DNA of 61,421 nucleotides from Nitrospinaceae bacterium (GTDB lineage: Bacteria > Nitrospinota > Nitrospinia > Nitrospinales > VA-1). Made by a program: the position numbers and the translations under genes. Below are positions 53,639-61,421 of the stretch, in pieces (within the stretch, counting starts at the first letter, position 1; each line of letters begins with the position of its first letter). The stretch covers positions 1 through 61,421 of the forward strand of contig JAJDAZ010000022.1 of NCBI GenBank assembly GCA_029261595.1, given 5' to 3'. Below the pieces are notes generated by a model that was given only the letters and a program-made list of their open reading frames with translations, did no database searches and was not told the origin of the DNA.

Positions 53639-54862
53639 TTAAAGCTGTGCGATTTTCTGCATTTGTTGAAACTGTTTCCAGTCGCCTTCGTCGTAAAGGA
53701 AAACGGGACCTTTTGACTCAGGATCGTTCAATTTTTCTACAATGGACAGAAAATCATTTTCCTTAATATCCTTCCCCCCCAATCCGCCGATCACGGAAAG
53801 AATTTTTTGCGGACAGTCTTCCCGTCCGTACATTGCAGTGACGATTTCCGGGTAGGTGATGCCGCCCATTCCAGGGGCCAGATTCTGGTCGATCACCGCA
53901 ACTTTTGCCCGGCCTTTAAGTGCGTTGGCAACGGCTTCGCCGGGGAAAGGCCGGAACATTCGTATTTTCAGCAATCCGGCTTTGACCCCCTGCTTCCTAA
54001 GCCTGAGAACCGCCGATTTTCCCTTGGTGGCAAAGGAGTTGCTCATCACGAAAACAACCTCCGCATCATCCAGGTGAAAACGTTCCACCGGTTCGTAATG
54101 TCGCCCAAACCGTTGGGCGAACTCCACAGCCGTTTCGTTGAACACCGTTTCCGCCTGTCTCACGGCCAGGTCCTGTTGAATACGAAAATAAGTGTAGGTC
54201 CCGCCGCCGAACACCGCTGACGCCCTGGCCATCGGGCGGGACGCCTGAAAGACCGGTTGCGCCGGTTGAAAAGCAGGCAGGAAATCCCTGGCGGACTTTT
54301 CATCGGGGATCACCACTGGCTCCCGGCTGAAAGACAAAACAAAGCCATCCATATTCACCAGAACAGGCACCGACACCAATGGGTGCTCGGCAATTTTGTA
54401 ACCCATCAGCACAAAATCCAGAATTTCCTGACAGGTTTCCGCATGCAGTTGGATGAGACCGCAATCCCGGGTGCTCATCACGTCGTTGTGATCGGCCTCA
54501 AGGGTGATTGGCGTGGCCAGCCCCCGGGACACGTTGACCATCACAAATGGAACGCGCCACCCGGTCACTGTATATAGGCTTTCCAGACCGTACAAAATTC
54601 CCTGGCTGGAAGACGCGGTGAACACGCGAACCCCCGTCGTTGCAGCGGACCCTGCCGCCATAAACATGGAATGCTCGGAATCCATATTGGTGAACTTGCC
54701 CTTTAAGGTTCCGTCTGCAAACCATTGCGACAGGGTTTCCACGATTTCTGTTTGCGGAGTGATGGGAAATGCCGGAACATATTCGATGCCCGCCAACCTC
54801 GCGCCCCAGGCCGCCGCTTTGTTACCTGTCAACATTCGTTTATTACTGCGATTGAGGTTCAT
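53639..54862 (-). CDS. porA: 2-oxoacid (pyruvate):ferredoxin oxidoreductase, alpha subunit
   Basis: The 407-residue subunit has the N-terminal pyrimidine-binding domain (LTGNKAAAWGARLAGIEYVP, FPITPQTEIVE, MDSEHSMFMAAGSAATTGVR, FTASSSQGILY) and domain II (YEPVERFHLDDAEVVFVMSN, VAVIDQNLAPGMGG). The Y/F-P-I-T-P motif and the Thr-Glu pair (Q-T-E) contribute to TPP and substrate binding. The gene overlaps the end of the gamma-delta gene by 20 bp. Which 2-oxoacid it uses (pyruvate or branched-chain) is not decided by motifs I can read. Confidence 0.92.
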   Translation of the reverse strand: MNLNRSNKRMLTGNKAAAWGARLAGIEYVPAFPITPQTEIVETLSQWFADGTLKGKFTNMDSEHSMFMAAGSAATTGVRVFTASSSQGILYGLESLYTVTGWRVPFVMVNVSRGLATPITLEADHNDVMSTRDCGLIQLHAETCQEILDFVLMGYKIAEHPLVSVPVLVNMDGFVLSFSREPVVIPDEKSARDFLPAFQPAQPVFQASRPMARASAVFGGGTYTYFRIQQDLAVRQAETVFNETAVEFAQRFGRHYEPVERFHLDDAEVVFVMSNSFATKGKSAVLRLRKQGVKAGLLKIRMFRPFPGEAVANALKGRAKVAVIDQNLAPGMGGITYPEIVTAMYGREDCPQKILSVIGGLGGKDIKENDFLSIVEKLNDPESKGPVFLYDEGDWKQFQQMQKIAQL

Positions 54863-55751
54863 AATCCATTTCCCACAAAGTTTTTATCGCGTGCTTGGGG
54901 CATTCCTGAGCACAGATCATGCATCCTTTGCAATGGTCGTAATCAATTTCCGGTTTTCCTTCCACGTCCTCCTTGATGACTCCTTCCGGACAGCGGGCGT
55001 AACAAATCATGCAGTGATTGCACTCTTCAAAATCGATTTCCGGCCGGTGAATACGCCAGTTTCCTGTTTTTCTAAGGTTCATATTTCCCGTTGCGGTGAT
55101 GAGCGGAGCCGCGTCCCGGACTTCCTTTTGCTCGAGGATCATCAACCGGCTGGGGGAATATTCGCCTTCCTCCCGTTCTTTAAACACTACCGGATCAAGC
55201 AGCTCAAACACTTCCCGAACCAGGTCGAGATTTTTCCGCAACTTCTCCGGAGGAATATCCGCAAGTTCTATCTCCACCGCTTCGATAAGATTTTCAAGGG
55301 GGATCATTCCCGTTAGACGAGCCGCCGCCGCGGCCAGAGCCGTGCTCAGGATCATTCCTGCATTCAGATGTTTCAGACAGAGCTTGGTGAGTTCGAAGGT
55401 GACAGGGACGGTGGGAAGAAGTTGTTTTTCCCTAAGATCCTTTGGGTCTTTCTCGGAATTAACCAGTAGGGTTGTCAGTGCATCGGCCCCGCAAATCGGA
55501 GCGGCCTGGGAATCTTCAAGAAGAGTCTCGTCTCCGACCAGAATCAGGTCGGGAATGGCAATCGGGCCGCGTTCCAGGATGGGCTCTTTGTCGATGCGCG
55601 TGAAAGCAACGATAGGAGCCCCCCTGCGCTCGGCGCCATACAAGGGAAAGTCCTGGGCCTGAAAACCGCTCAAAAATGCTGCCGTTCCCAAGACCTGACT
55701 GGCGGTTTTTATTCCCTGACCTCCACGTCCATGCAGTCTCACCCTTAACAC
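54843..55751 (-). CDS. porG: 2-oxoacid:ferredoxin oxidoreductase, fused gamma-delta subunit
   Basis: The 302-residue protein joins a gamma domain (RLHGRGGQGIKTASQVLGTA, EFPLYGAERRGAPIVAF-like region, about residues 1-180) to a delta-type 2[4Fe-4S] ferredoxin domain at the C-terminus (CNHCMICYARCPEG and CKGCMICAQECPK, about 245-295). The gamma domain binds CoA and the delta clusters pass electrons to ferredoxin. It is the first gene of the operon and its start lies 174 bp from clpC, so the promoter should be in 55752-55925. Confidence 0.92.
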   Translation of the reverse strand: MLRVRLHGRGGQGIKTASQVLGTAAFLSGFQAQDFPLYGAERRGAPIVAFTRIDKEPILERGPIAIPDLILVGDETLLEDSQAAPICGADALTTLLVNSEKDPKDLREKQLLPTVPVTFELTKLCLKHLNAGMILSTALAAAAARLTGMIPLENLIEAVEIELADIPPEKLRKNLDLVREVFELLDPVVFKEREEGEYSPSRLMILEQKEVRDAAPLITATGNMNLRKTGNWRIHRPEIDFEECNHCMICYARCPEGVIKEDVEGKPEIDYDHCKGCMICAQECPKHAIKTLWEMDYEPQSQ

Positions 55752-55925
55752 AGTGGGCCCTCCTTTAATTTGATTCAGAAAAAACAGGAGTTAATTATTC
55801 AAAAACCAAAATTTAAAAAAATAAAACCCCACTCCCCCTTAATTAAGATATTTAAGTGTAACGGTTTATTCCCTGGTCCCGTTGATTGTTCAGTTCCTTT
55901 TAATAGGTTCGGTCGTGTTTTAAAT

Positions 55926-58388
55926 TTAGGAGGATTGGGAGACTTTTTTAAACGTATATTCATCCTTTATCAAATCCACTTGAATGGTGTCGTCATAGTC
56001 AAACTCGCCGTTGATGATTTTCATCGAGATCGCGTTTTCGATTTGATCCTCGATCAGTCGTTTCAACGGACGCGCCCCGTACACCTCGCTGAAGCCGTCC
56101 TCCGCCAGTTTGTCCTTCGCCCTGGAGGTGATTTCGATGTTCAGTTTTTGGTCGGATAAACGTTTATTGAGATTTTCGACCATCAGGTCGGCGATTTCCC
56201 GGACGTTCTCCCGCGTCAGACTGTGAAAAACGATCAGTTCGTCGAGCCGGTTCAGGAACTCCGGCTTGAACAGTTTTTTCGCCTCGCTGAGCACCAGAGC
56301 CTGGACCTGTTTGTACTTTTTCACGGTTTCCGTCGGGGTCCCGAACCCGATCCCCGATTGAGTTTCCGAGATGGCCTTGGACCCGATGTTGGAAGTTCCG
56401 ATGACGATGGCGTTTTTGAAACTAGCAACCCGGCCGTGGGCGTCCGTCAACCTCCCGTCGTCGAGCAATTGCAGGAGAATATTAAAAACGTCGGGATGGG
56501 CTTTTTCCAGTTCATCGAGCAGAATGACGCTGTACGGACTGCGCCGGATTTTTTCGGTCAATTGCCCCCCTTCGTCGTAACCCACATATCCTGGAGGGGA
56601 GCCGATGATTTTGGACACGGTGTGCTTTTCCATGTATTCGGACATGTCGAGACGAATGATGCGGTTTTCGTCATCGAGCAGAAACTCGGCCAGGGCTTTG
56701 GCGAGTTCAGTTTTCCCGACCCCGGTGGGACCGAGAAAAAGAAAGCTTCCGATGGGTTTGTTTTTTTCCTTCAATCCCGCGCGGTTTCTGCGGATAGCGT
56801 TGCTAACGGCGATGATGGCGTTGTTTTGTCCGACGACCCGTTTGTGGAGGTTATCCTCCATGTAAACCAGTTTCTCTTTTTCCGTTTCCCTGATTTTACT
56901 GACCGGAATCCCTGTCCAGGTGGCCACAACATTGGCGATATCATCCGCGGTTACGTAAGTGTCCATATCAGAAAGCTCCTGCTTCCATTTGGTATTTTCT
57001 ACGGAGAGCTTTTTATCCAGTTCGAGAAGTTTTTGCCGAATCTCCGCCACCTCCTGGAAATCCTGTTTGGAGAATTCTTCATTTTGCCTCTGCATCAGAC
57101 TGTTTTTTTCATTTTCCAGCTCACGAACAGGAACCGGAACATTGTTGAGCGCCAGATGTTTTTGCGCTCCCGCTTCATCAAGAAGGTCGATGGCCTTGTC
57201 CGGTAAAGCCCGATCGGAGATGTGTTTTTCAGATAATTTTGCGGCCGCCACGATCGCCGCAGGTTTATAACTTATTTCGTGGTGCTGTTCGTATTTTGTT
57301 TTGAGACCTTCGAGAATTTTAACCGTCAGATCCACCGAAGGTTCCTGGACCAGCACCGGCTGAAACCTCCGCGCCAGGGCCTTGTCCTCTTCAATATATT
57401 TTTTATACTCATCCGTGGTGGTGGCGCCGATGCATTGGAGTTGTCCCTTGGCCAGCGCAGATTTCAGCAGGTTGGACGCATCTACTCCACCCGCACCCGC
57501 TCCGGCGCTGACAATAGTATGTAGCTCATCGATGAACAGAATGATGTTCCCTTTCGCGGCGATGATCTCGTCTTTGACCATTTTCATGCGTTCTTCAAAT
57601 TCACCGCGCATTTTTGCTCCGGCGATGACTTCGGACATTTCAAGCACCTTGACTCTCTTGTTCAAAAGAGACTTGGGAACTTCGGCATCAACGATCCTCT
57701 GAGCCAGCCGGTCCACGATGACGGTTTTACCCACTCCGGTTTCGCCTATCAGAACGGGATTGTTCTTTTTTCGCCGGGAGAGTATTTGAATGAGCCGGTT
57801 GATTTCTTTTTCCCGACCGATCACAGGATCGAGTTCGCCCCTTCGGGCGCGATCCGTCAAGTCCGTGGTGAATTGATCCAGGACGTTGAACCTTCCTTCC
57901 GCGTCTTTTGCGTCGATCATGCGACCGCCGCGCATGATTTCCAGTTCTTCTTTGACCTTGTTGGATTGTAGCCCGGCATCAGCAAGAATGGTTGATACTT
58001 TGCCGACGCGCGGATCCAACAGGGCCAGGAAAACCGCTCCCACGCCGATGAACTTGTCTCCCATTTTTTTCGCTTCTGCCTGGGCAATTTCGAACAGGGC
58101 TTCGGTTTCCTGGGCAAGCTGGATGTGCTGGACAGGCTGGCCTTTAATTTTCTGCTGATCGCTTTGCGCTTCATAGAGGGTTTCCAGTAAACTACTGGCA
58201 AGATTTTTTTCTTCCGGGCGAACCCTGTCCAGCAATTCGGCAACCATGGACTCTTCCTGCTCCAGGAGCCCTATTAGTATGAAATCCGGGGTGAGCAGGT
58301 TCTGGTGCAGGTTGACCATTTCCATGGACCCGATGTTAAGGGCTTCTATAACTTTGTCGGTAAAATAACGAACGTATTGTTGAAGCAT
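55926..58388 (-). CDS. clpC: ClpC/ClpA-type AAA+ unfoldase of a Clp protease
   Basis: The 820-residue protein has an N-terminal Clp repeat domain (about 1-150), a first AAA module (GETGVGKT Walker A; FIDELHTIVSAGAG Walker B), a short middle region with an UVR-like helix (FQEVAEIRQKLLELDKKLSV) rather than the long ClpB coiled coil, a second AAA module (FLGPTGVGKTELAKAL; VILLDELEKAHPDVFN), and a C-terminal D2 small domain. A GIGFG loop near residue 680 is at the place where ClpA/ClpC contact ClpP. It uses ATP to unfold proteins for ClpP, which is not in this window. It lies upstream of the por operon but has its own promoter space. Confidence 0.88.
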   Translation of the reverse strand: MLQQYVRYFTDKVIEALNIGSMEMVNLHQNLLTPDFILIGLLEQEESMVAELLDRVRPEEKNLASSLLETLYEAQSDQQKIKGQPVQHIQLAQETEALFEIAQAEAKKMGDKFIGVGAVFLALLDPRVGKVSTILADAGLQSNKVKEELEIMRGGRMIDAKDAEGRFNVLDQFTTDLTDRARRGELDPVIGREKEINRLIQILSRRKKNNPVLIGETGVGKTVIVDRLAQRIVDAEVPKSLLNKRVKVLEMSEVIAGAKMRGEFEERMKMVKDEIIAAKGNIILFIDELHTIVSAGAGAGGVDASNLLKSALAKGQLQCIGATTTDEYKKYIEEDKALARRFQPVLVQEPSVDLTVKILEGLKTKYEQHHEISYKPAAIVAAAKLSEKHISDRALPDKAIDLLDEAGAQKHLALNNVPVPVRELENEKNSLMQRQNEEFSKQDFQEVAEIRQKLLELDKKLSVENTKWKQELSDMDTYVTADDIANVVATWTGIPVSKIRETEKEKLVYMEDNLHKRVVGQNNAIIAVSNAIRRNRAGLKEKNKPIGSFLFLGPTGVGKTELAKALAEFLLDDENRIIRLDMSEYMEKHTVSKIIGSPPGYVGYDEGGQLTEKIRRSPYSVILLDELEKAHPDVFNILLQLLDDGRLTDAHGRVASFKNAIVIGTSNIGSKAISETQSGIGFGTPTETVKKYKQVQALVLSEAKKLFKPEFLNRLDELIVFHSLTRENVREIADLMVENLNKRLSDQKLNIEITSRAKDKLAEDGFSEVYGARPLKRLIEDQIENAISMKIINGEFDYDDTIQVDLIKDEYTFKKVSQSS

Positions 58389-58700
58389 AAAATCTCAAAA
58401 GAAAAGGGATGGGTTTAGGCCGACTATTGTAACAGAAGGCTAAATTCTCTGACGGGTAGAATGGAAGGAAAGGCCACTAATCAGAACAGATTGGCTCTCG
58501 GCGTAGGACGCGGTTTACTCGCTTATACCCTTTTATCTCGAATTGCATCAATCAGGTAATAAATTCCATTCCTCAGTTCCTGATTGCAAATGCTTCGGCT
58601 CTCCCATACAAGTCTGTTATTCCGCTTTCCTGCGTCTTGATACGCGGTGATGTTGGGTCCATAATGAAAAAATCGGCAAATTAAATTGAGTCCAATATTC
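58389..58700. promoter_or_regulatory. Divergent promoter region between clpC and the NAD-salvage gene
   Basis: This gap of 312 bp separates two genes read away from each other, so both promoters should be here. No RNA gene or strong inverted repeat was seen. Confidence 0.45.
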
Positions 58701-60647
58701 ATGACAGCTTCTATATCAAAATCTCAACCCAGTCCGGCCCCTGGGGACGCTCTTTTAATAGTGGATGTTCAAAATGACTTCCTGTCAGGTGGGAGCCTTG
58801 CGGTTTCTAACGGAGAAGCGGTGATTGCCATCCTAAACCGTTACCTGGATATTTTTTCAAAGCAATGCCTGCCCATTTTCGCCACCCGGGACTGGCATCC
58901 CGCCAACCACTGTTCCTTCAAACAACAGGGAGGTCCCTGGCCGGAACATTGCGTCGCCCAAACCTTCGGCGCCGAATTCCCCCCCGCCTTGAACCTTTCT
59001 GAAACCACGCAGATCATTTCCAAAGCCACGCACATGGACCAGGAGGCTTATTCGGGTTTCCAGAATACCGATCTCGACAGTCGGTTGAAATCCCAGAGAG
59101 TTCGACGGTTGTTCATTGGAGGCCTTGCCACCGACTACTGCGTTTTAAATACCGTCAAAGACGCGCTCAAATTAGGCTATACGGTTAACCTCCTTCAGGA
59201 CGCGATCCGCGCCGTCAACCTGAATCCCGAGGACGGGGAGCAAGCTCTTCAGGAAATGAGGAATCTTGACTGCCGCTTCTGTAAGTTGAACGACCTGCAA
59301 CCCAAGGCAACGCCTTCCGCCGCCTTAAACACAGATTTTTACCAGCTCACCATGATGCAGGTCTATTTCGATCAAGACATGAACGACATCGCCGTATTTG
59401 AATTTTATGTCCGTGAACTGCCTCCCGGACGCGGGTTCCTGCTGGCCGCAGGGTTAGAGCAGGTTCTGGACTATCTGGAGAATTTGCGCTTCGCCTCTCA
59501 AGATCTGCAATGGATGCGCGACTCAGGCTTTTTCAGTAATAATTTTGTAGATTCTCTGGCAGAATTCCGATTCACAGGAGACGTGCATGCGATGCCTGAG
59601 GGAAGTGTTTTTTTTCCCAACGAGCCCATTCTAAGGATTACCGCCCCTCTACCCCAAGCGCAACTTGTGGAAACCCGGATCATCAATATTCTCCAGTTTC
59701 AGGTGATGATAGCTTCGAAAGCCGCGCGAATCGTCCTTTCCGCACCCGGAAAAAACCTTATTGATTTTGGATTGCGTCGAGCGCATGGCGCTGAGGCGGG
59801 CCTTTTCGCCGCCCGCGCCAGTTATATCGCCGGATTTACCGGAACGGCCACCGTTTCCGCTGGAGCCTTGTGGGACATCCCGCTTTTTGGTACCATGGCC
59901 CATTCTTTCATTCAGGCGCACGATGACGAAACTCAGGCGTTTGAAAATTTTGCCCACTCCCATCCTGATAATGTAATTTTTCTGCTGGACACTTACGATA
60001 ACGAAAATGCGGCCCACAAGATCGTGGACTTGGCTCCGCGATTGAAACAGGAAGGAATAAACATTCGCGGGGTGCGCCTGGATAGTGGCGATTTACAAAA
60101 TCATGCCCGTAAGGTTCGCAAAATTCTCAACACCGGAGGATTGGATAAAATCATGATATTTGCCAGCGGAGATCTCGATGAAATTAAGGTACGGGATTTT
60201 GAATCCTGCAAGGCTCCCATAGATGGTTATGGCATCGGAACCCGCCTCGCTACCTCGGCAGACGCTCCCATGTTAAATTGCGCTTACAAATTACAGGAAT
60301 ATGCCGGTATCCCCCGACGGAAACTCTCCGAAGGAAAATCCACCCTGCCTGGACGCAAGCAGGTTTTCCGAAATTTTTCAACCGATCATAAAATGATGGG
60401 AGATATTCTTGCTCTTGACAAGGAAGATTTGGAGGGGAAACCGCTCTTGGAATCCTTCATGCTCAGGGGTGAAAGGTGCCGGCCCCAAGCTTCTCTTAGG
60501 GAAATACGAGAACGCGCTAATCAAGAATTGAAGCATTTGCCGGAACCCTTGCGCTCTTTGAAAAAAGATTCTTTCTATCCGGTGGAAATCTCCGATAGCC
60601 TAAATAAATTAGCTCAATCTCTGGCCAAAACATTTCAATCGCGGTAA
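58701..60647 (+). CDS. pncA-pncB: Nicotinamidase-nicotinate phosphoribosyltransferase fusion (NAD salvage)
   Basis: The ATG at 58701 gives 648 residues. Residues 1-205 form a nicotinamidase: VDVQNDF (Asp22), the metal ligands in RDWHPANH (Asp64, His66, His70), Lys108 in ISKATHMD, and the nucleophile Cys147 in GLATDYCV, the complete Asp-Lys-Cys triad. Residues about 212-640 form a nicotinate phosphoribosyltransferase: LNTDFYQLTMMQVYFDQDMN, FELRRAHG-like DFGLRRAHGAEAG, GTMAHSFIQAHDD with the phosphorylated His, and GVRLDSGDL, YGIGTRLATS. Together they convert nicotinamide to nicotinate and then to nicotinate mononucleotide. A terminator lies about 200 bp after the stop. Confidence 0.92.
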   Translation: MTASISKSQPSPAPGDALLIVDVQNDFLSGGSLAVSNGEAVIAILNRYLDIFSKQCLPIFATRDWHPANHCSFKQQGGPWPEHCVAQTFGAEFPPALNLSETTQIISKATHMDQEAYSGFQNTDLDSRLKSQRVRRLFIGGLATDYCVLNTVKDALKLGYTVNLLQDAIRAVNLNPEDGEQALQEMRNLDCRFCKLNDLQPKATPSAALNTDFYQLTMMQVYFDQDMNDIAVFEFYVRELPPGRGFLLAAGLEQVLDYLENLRFASQDLQWMRDSGFFSNNFVDSLAEFRFTGDVHAMPEGSVFFPNEPILRITAPLPQAQLVETRIINILQFQVMIASKAARIVLSAPGKNLIDFGLRRAHGAEAGLFAARASYIAGFTGTATVSAGALWDIPLFGTMAHSFIQAHDDETQAFENFAHSHPDNVIFLLDTYDNENAAHKIVDLAPRLKQEGINIRGVRLDSGDLQNHARKVRKILNTGGLDKIMIFASGDLDEIKVRDFESCKAPIDGYGIGTRLATSADAPMLNCAYKLQEYAGIPRRKLSEGKSTLPGRKQVFRNFSTDHKMMGDILALDKEDLEGKPLLESFMLRGERCRPQASLREIRERANQELKHLPEPLRSLKKDSFYPVEISDSLNKLAQSLAKTFQSR

Positions 60648-61088
60648 GCACATTCCTAATGTGTTGCGGAAAAGGGCCGTGGGACATATATTAGACTTAG
60701 GAAGGGGTAAGGCGGGCGCGGATCATGGAGGTGCTTATGGTGAGAGCTTGCAAAAGCCCTGAGTGGCAGGTTTTGAGGAATTAAAAAAAGGCCCATTTAT
60801 AAATTTGGGCGTACCCAATGCCAAGGCTGGGTTGGGATTATAAAAGAGAAAGAGCGCGTTGGGTGTATAAAAACGCGCTCTTTGTTTTTTCTTCCATGGA
60901 AATAAACCTGGCTAAAATAAAATTGCCGGAATAGGAATGGCGTCTTTGCCGGTTGTGCAATACTTGCATGTAATCCAAAATATTCTCTGAAGTCTTGACT
61001 GGCAAAAATGGCTTCACTAACGTAATATTCACGCGGCACCTGGATTTCCATTGAAAATTTCTTCGAAACGCTAGCATGAGTCAATACT
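60648..61088. other. Intergenic with terminator and a doubtful minus-strand ORF
   Basis: The gap holds the terminator at 60849-60890. On the minus strand an ORF from an ATG at 61051 reads MEIQVPREYYVSEAIFASQD and onward with coding-like codons, but it runs through the terminator hairpin, and its family was not recognised. It may be a real small gene, a decayed one, or chance. Confidence 0.3.
60849..60890 (+). terminator. Intrinsic terminator
   Basis: AAAGAGCGCGTT (60849-60860) and AACGCGCTCTTT (60872-60883) form a perfect 12-bp stem with an 11-base loop, followed by GTTTTTT. It ends plus-strand transcription after the nicotinamidase-phosphoribosyltransferase gene. Confidence 0.85.
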
Positions 61089-61367
61089 ATGGCTAAGGTC
61101 AAACGAATTGTTCTTGATGTTTTAAAGCCTCATCAACCCAGTGCCCTCGATTTTGCGAAGGCCATCGCAGACCAGGGAAGCCAGTGCAACGTCAAGCTCA
61201 CCGTTGAGGAGGTGGATGAAAAAACCGAGTCTGTCATCCTGGTGATTGAAGGAGAAAATATCCTGTTCGACGCTATTGTGGAAACCATCAAGAATCTGGG
61301 AGGATCTTTGCACAGCATCGATGCGGTGGAGGTGGAAGGATCGGAAACTTCTCCCGAACAAGAATAG
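61089..61367 (+). CDS. DUF211-family protein
   Basis: The 92-residue protein begins VKRIVLDVLKPHQPSALDFA and continues with VEEVDEKTESVILVIEGENI and IETIKNLGGSLHSIDAVEVE-like sequence (here VETIKNLGGSLHSIDAVEVE), matching DUF211 in length and all its main motifs. The family has a ferredoxin-like fold and is widespread in archaea; no function is established. The ATG is a few bases from CTATGG and lacks a clear ribosome-binding site. No partner gene is visible before the window ends. Confidence 0.85.
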   Translation: MAKVKRIVLDVLKPHQPSALDFAKAIADQGSQCNVKLTVEEVDEKTESVILVIEGENILFDAIVETIKNLGGSLHSIDAVEVEGSETSPEQE

Positions 61368-61421
61368 TTTGACTCGTGTTTGAACGCCTCCGGTTTCTAT
61401 TAAATCTTTCCCGAGCGCATG

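Noticed and set aside
53173..53766. A 197-residue plus-strand ORF opposite the POR beta and alpha genes
   Set aside because: It lies across two well-supported genes and their junction and shows no domain.
56223..57206. A 327-residue plus-strand ORF opposite clpC
   Set aside because: It mirrors the conserved AAA+ modules of clpC and has Phe/Asp/Val-rich low-complexity sequence typical of an antisense shadow.

Overview
The window comes from a Gram-negative bacterium. It encodes a complete TonB-ExbB-ExbD system with an outer-membrane receptor, a filamentous-haemagglutinin-type exoprotein, surface-polysaccharide sugar genes and outer-membrane barrels. Together with an oxygen-sensitive pyruvate/2-oxoacid:ferredoxin oxidoreductase set, an ADP-forming acyl-CoA synthetase, a ClpC-type unfoldase and a DUF211 protein, this would fit a deep-branching, partly anaerobic or microaerophilic lineage such as Nitrospinota. 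That placement is an inference from gene content and is low confidence; there is no rRNA or other phylogenetic marker here. I see no tRNA, rRNA or CRISPR array.

Layout. (1) 1-140: right end of an IS30-family element whose transposase starts at the left edge. (2) 348-8345, minus strand: a metal- or nutrient-uptake block made of a His/Cys-rich secreted protein, a TonB-dependent receptor, a BNR-type lipoprotein, ExbB, two ExbDs (one lacking the proton-carrying Asp), TonB and an EF-hand-like repeat protein. (3) 8466-8513: a 48-bp solo footprint of the same IS30 ends. (4) 8659-15139, plus strand: a surface-sugar block (dehydrogenase, N-acetyltransferase and aminotransferase for a 3-amino sugar, a large membrane protein, a fatty-acid hydroxylase and a GT2 glycosyltransferase). 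(5) 15273-15424: a third IS30 remnant with the 3' end of a transposase. (6) 15441-31124, minus: a 5,227-residue exoprotein with an N-terminal two-partner-secretion domain and about 20 copies of a repeat of roughly 230 residues, each with a cysteine pair. (7) 31690-33012: a secreted collagen-like/pentapeptide-repeat protein. (8) 33378-38883: three LuxR-type regulators, a LolA-like protein and an outer-membrane barrel. (9) 39180-45686: a complete 6.5-kb Mu-like transposon with inverted ends, a repressor/Ner-type switch and MuA- and MuB-like proteins but no virion genes; its MuA gene is split by a frameshift at an A8 tract. (10) 45690-49389: an accessory stretch with DUF4238 and membrane proteins and gene fragments. 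(11) 49436-58388, minus: an amino-acid dehydrogenase, an ADP-forming acyl-CoA synthetase and POR beta, alpha and gamma-delta genes (one operon), then ClpC. (12) 58701-61367, plus: a nicotinamidase-nicotinate phosphoribosyltransferase fusion and a DUF211 protein.

How the parts fit. The receptor, lipoprotein and TonB genes form a self-contained uptake machine. The sugar genes, giant exoprotein, collagen-like protein and LuxR cluster suggest a region devoted to the cell surface. The five-gene minus-strand operon links amino-acid deamination, oxidative decarboxylation of the 2-oxoacid to acyl-CoA, and ATP formation from the acyl-CoA (or the reverse). IS30 ends mark both borders and the middle of the first 15 kb, so that part probably moved as modules.
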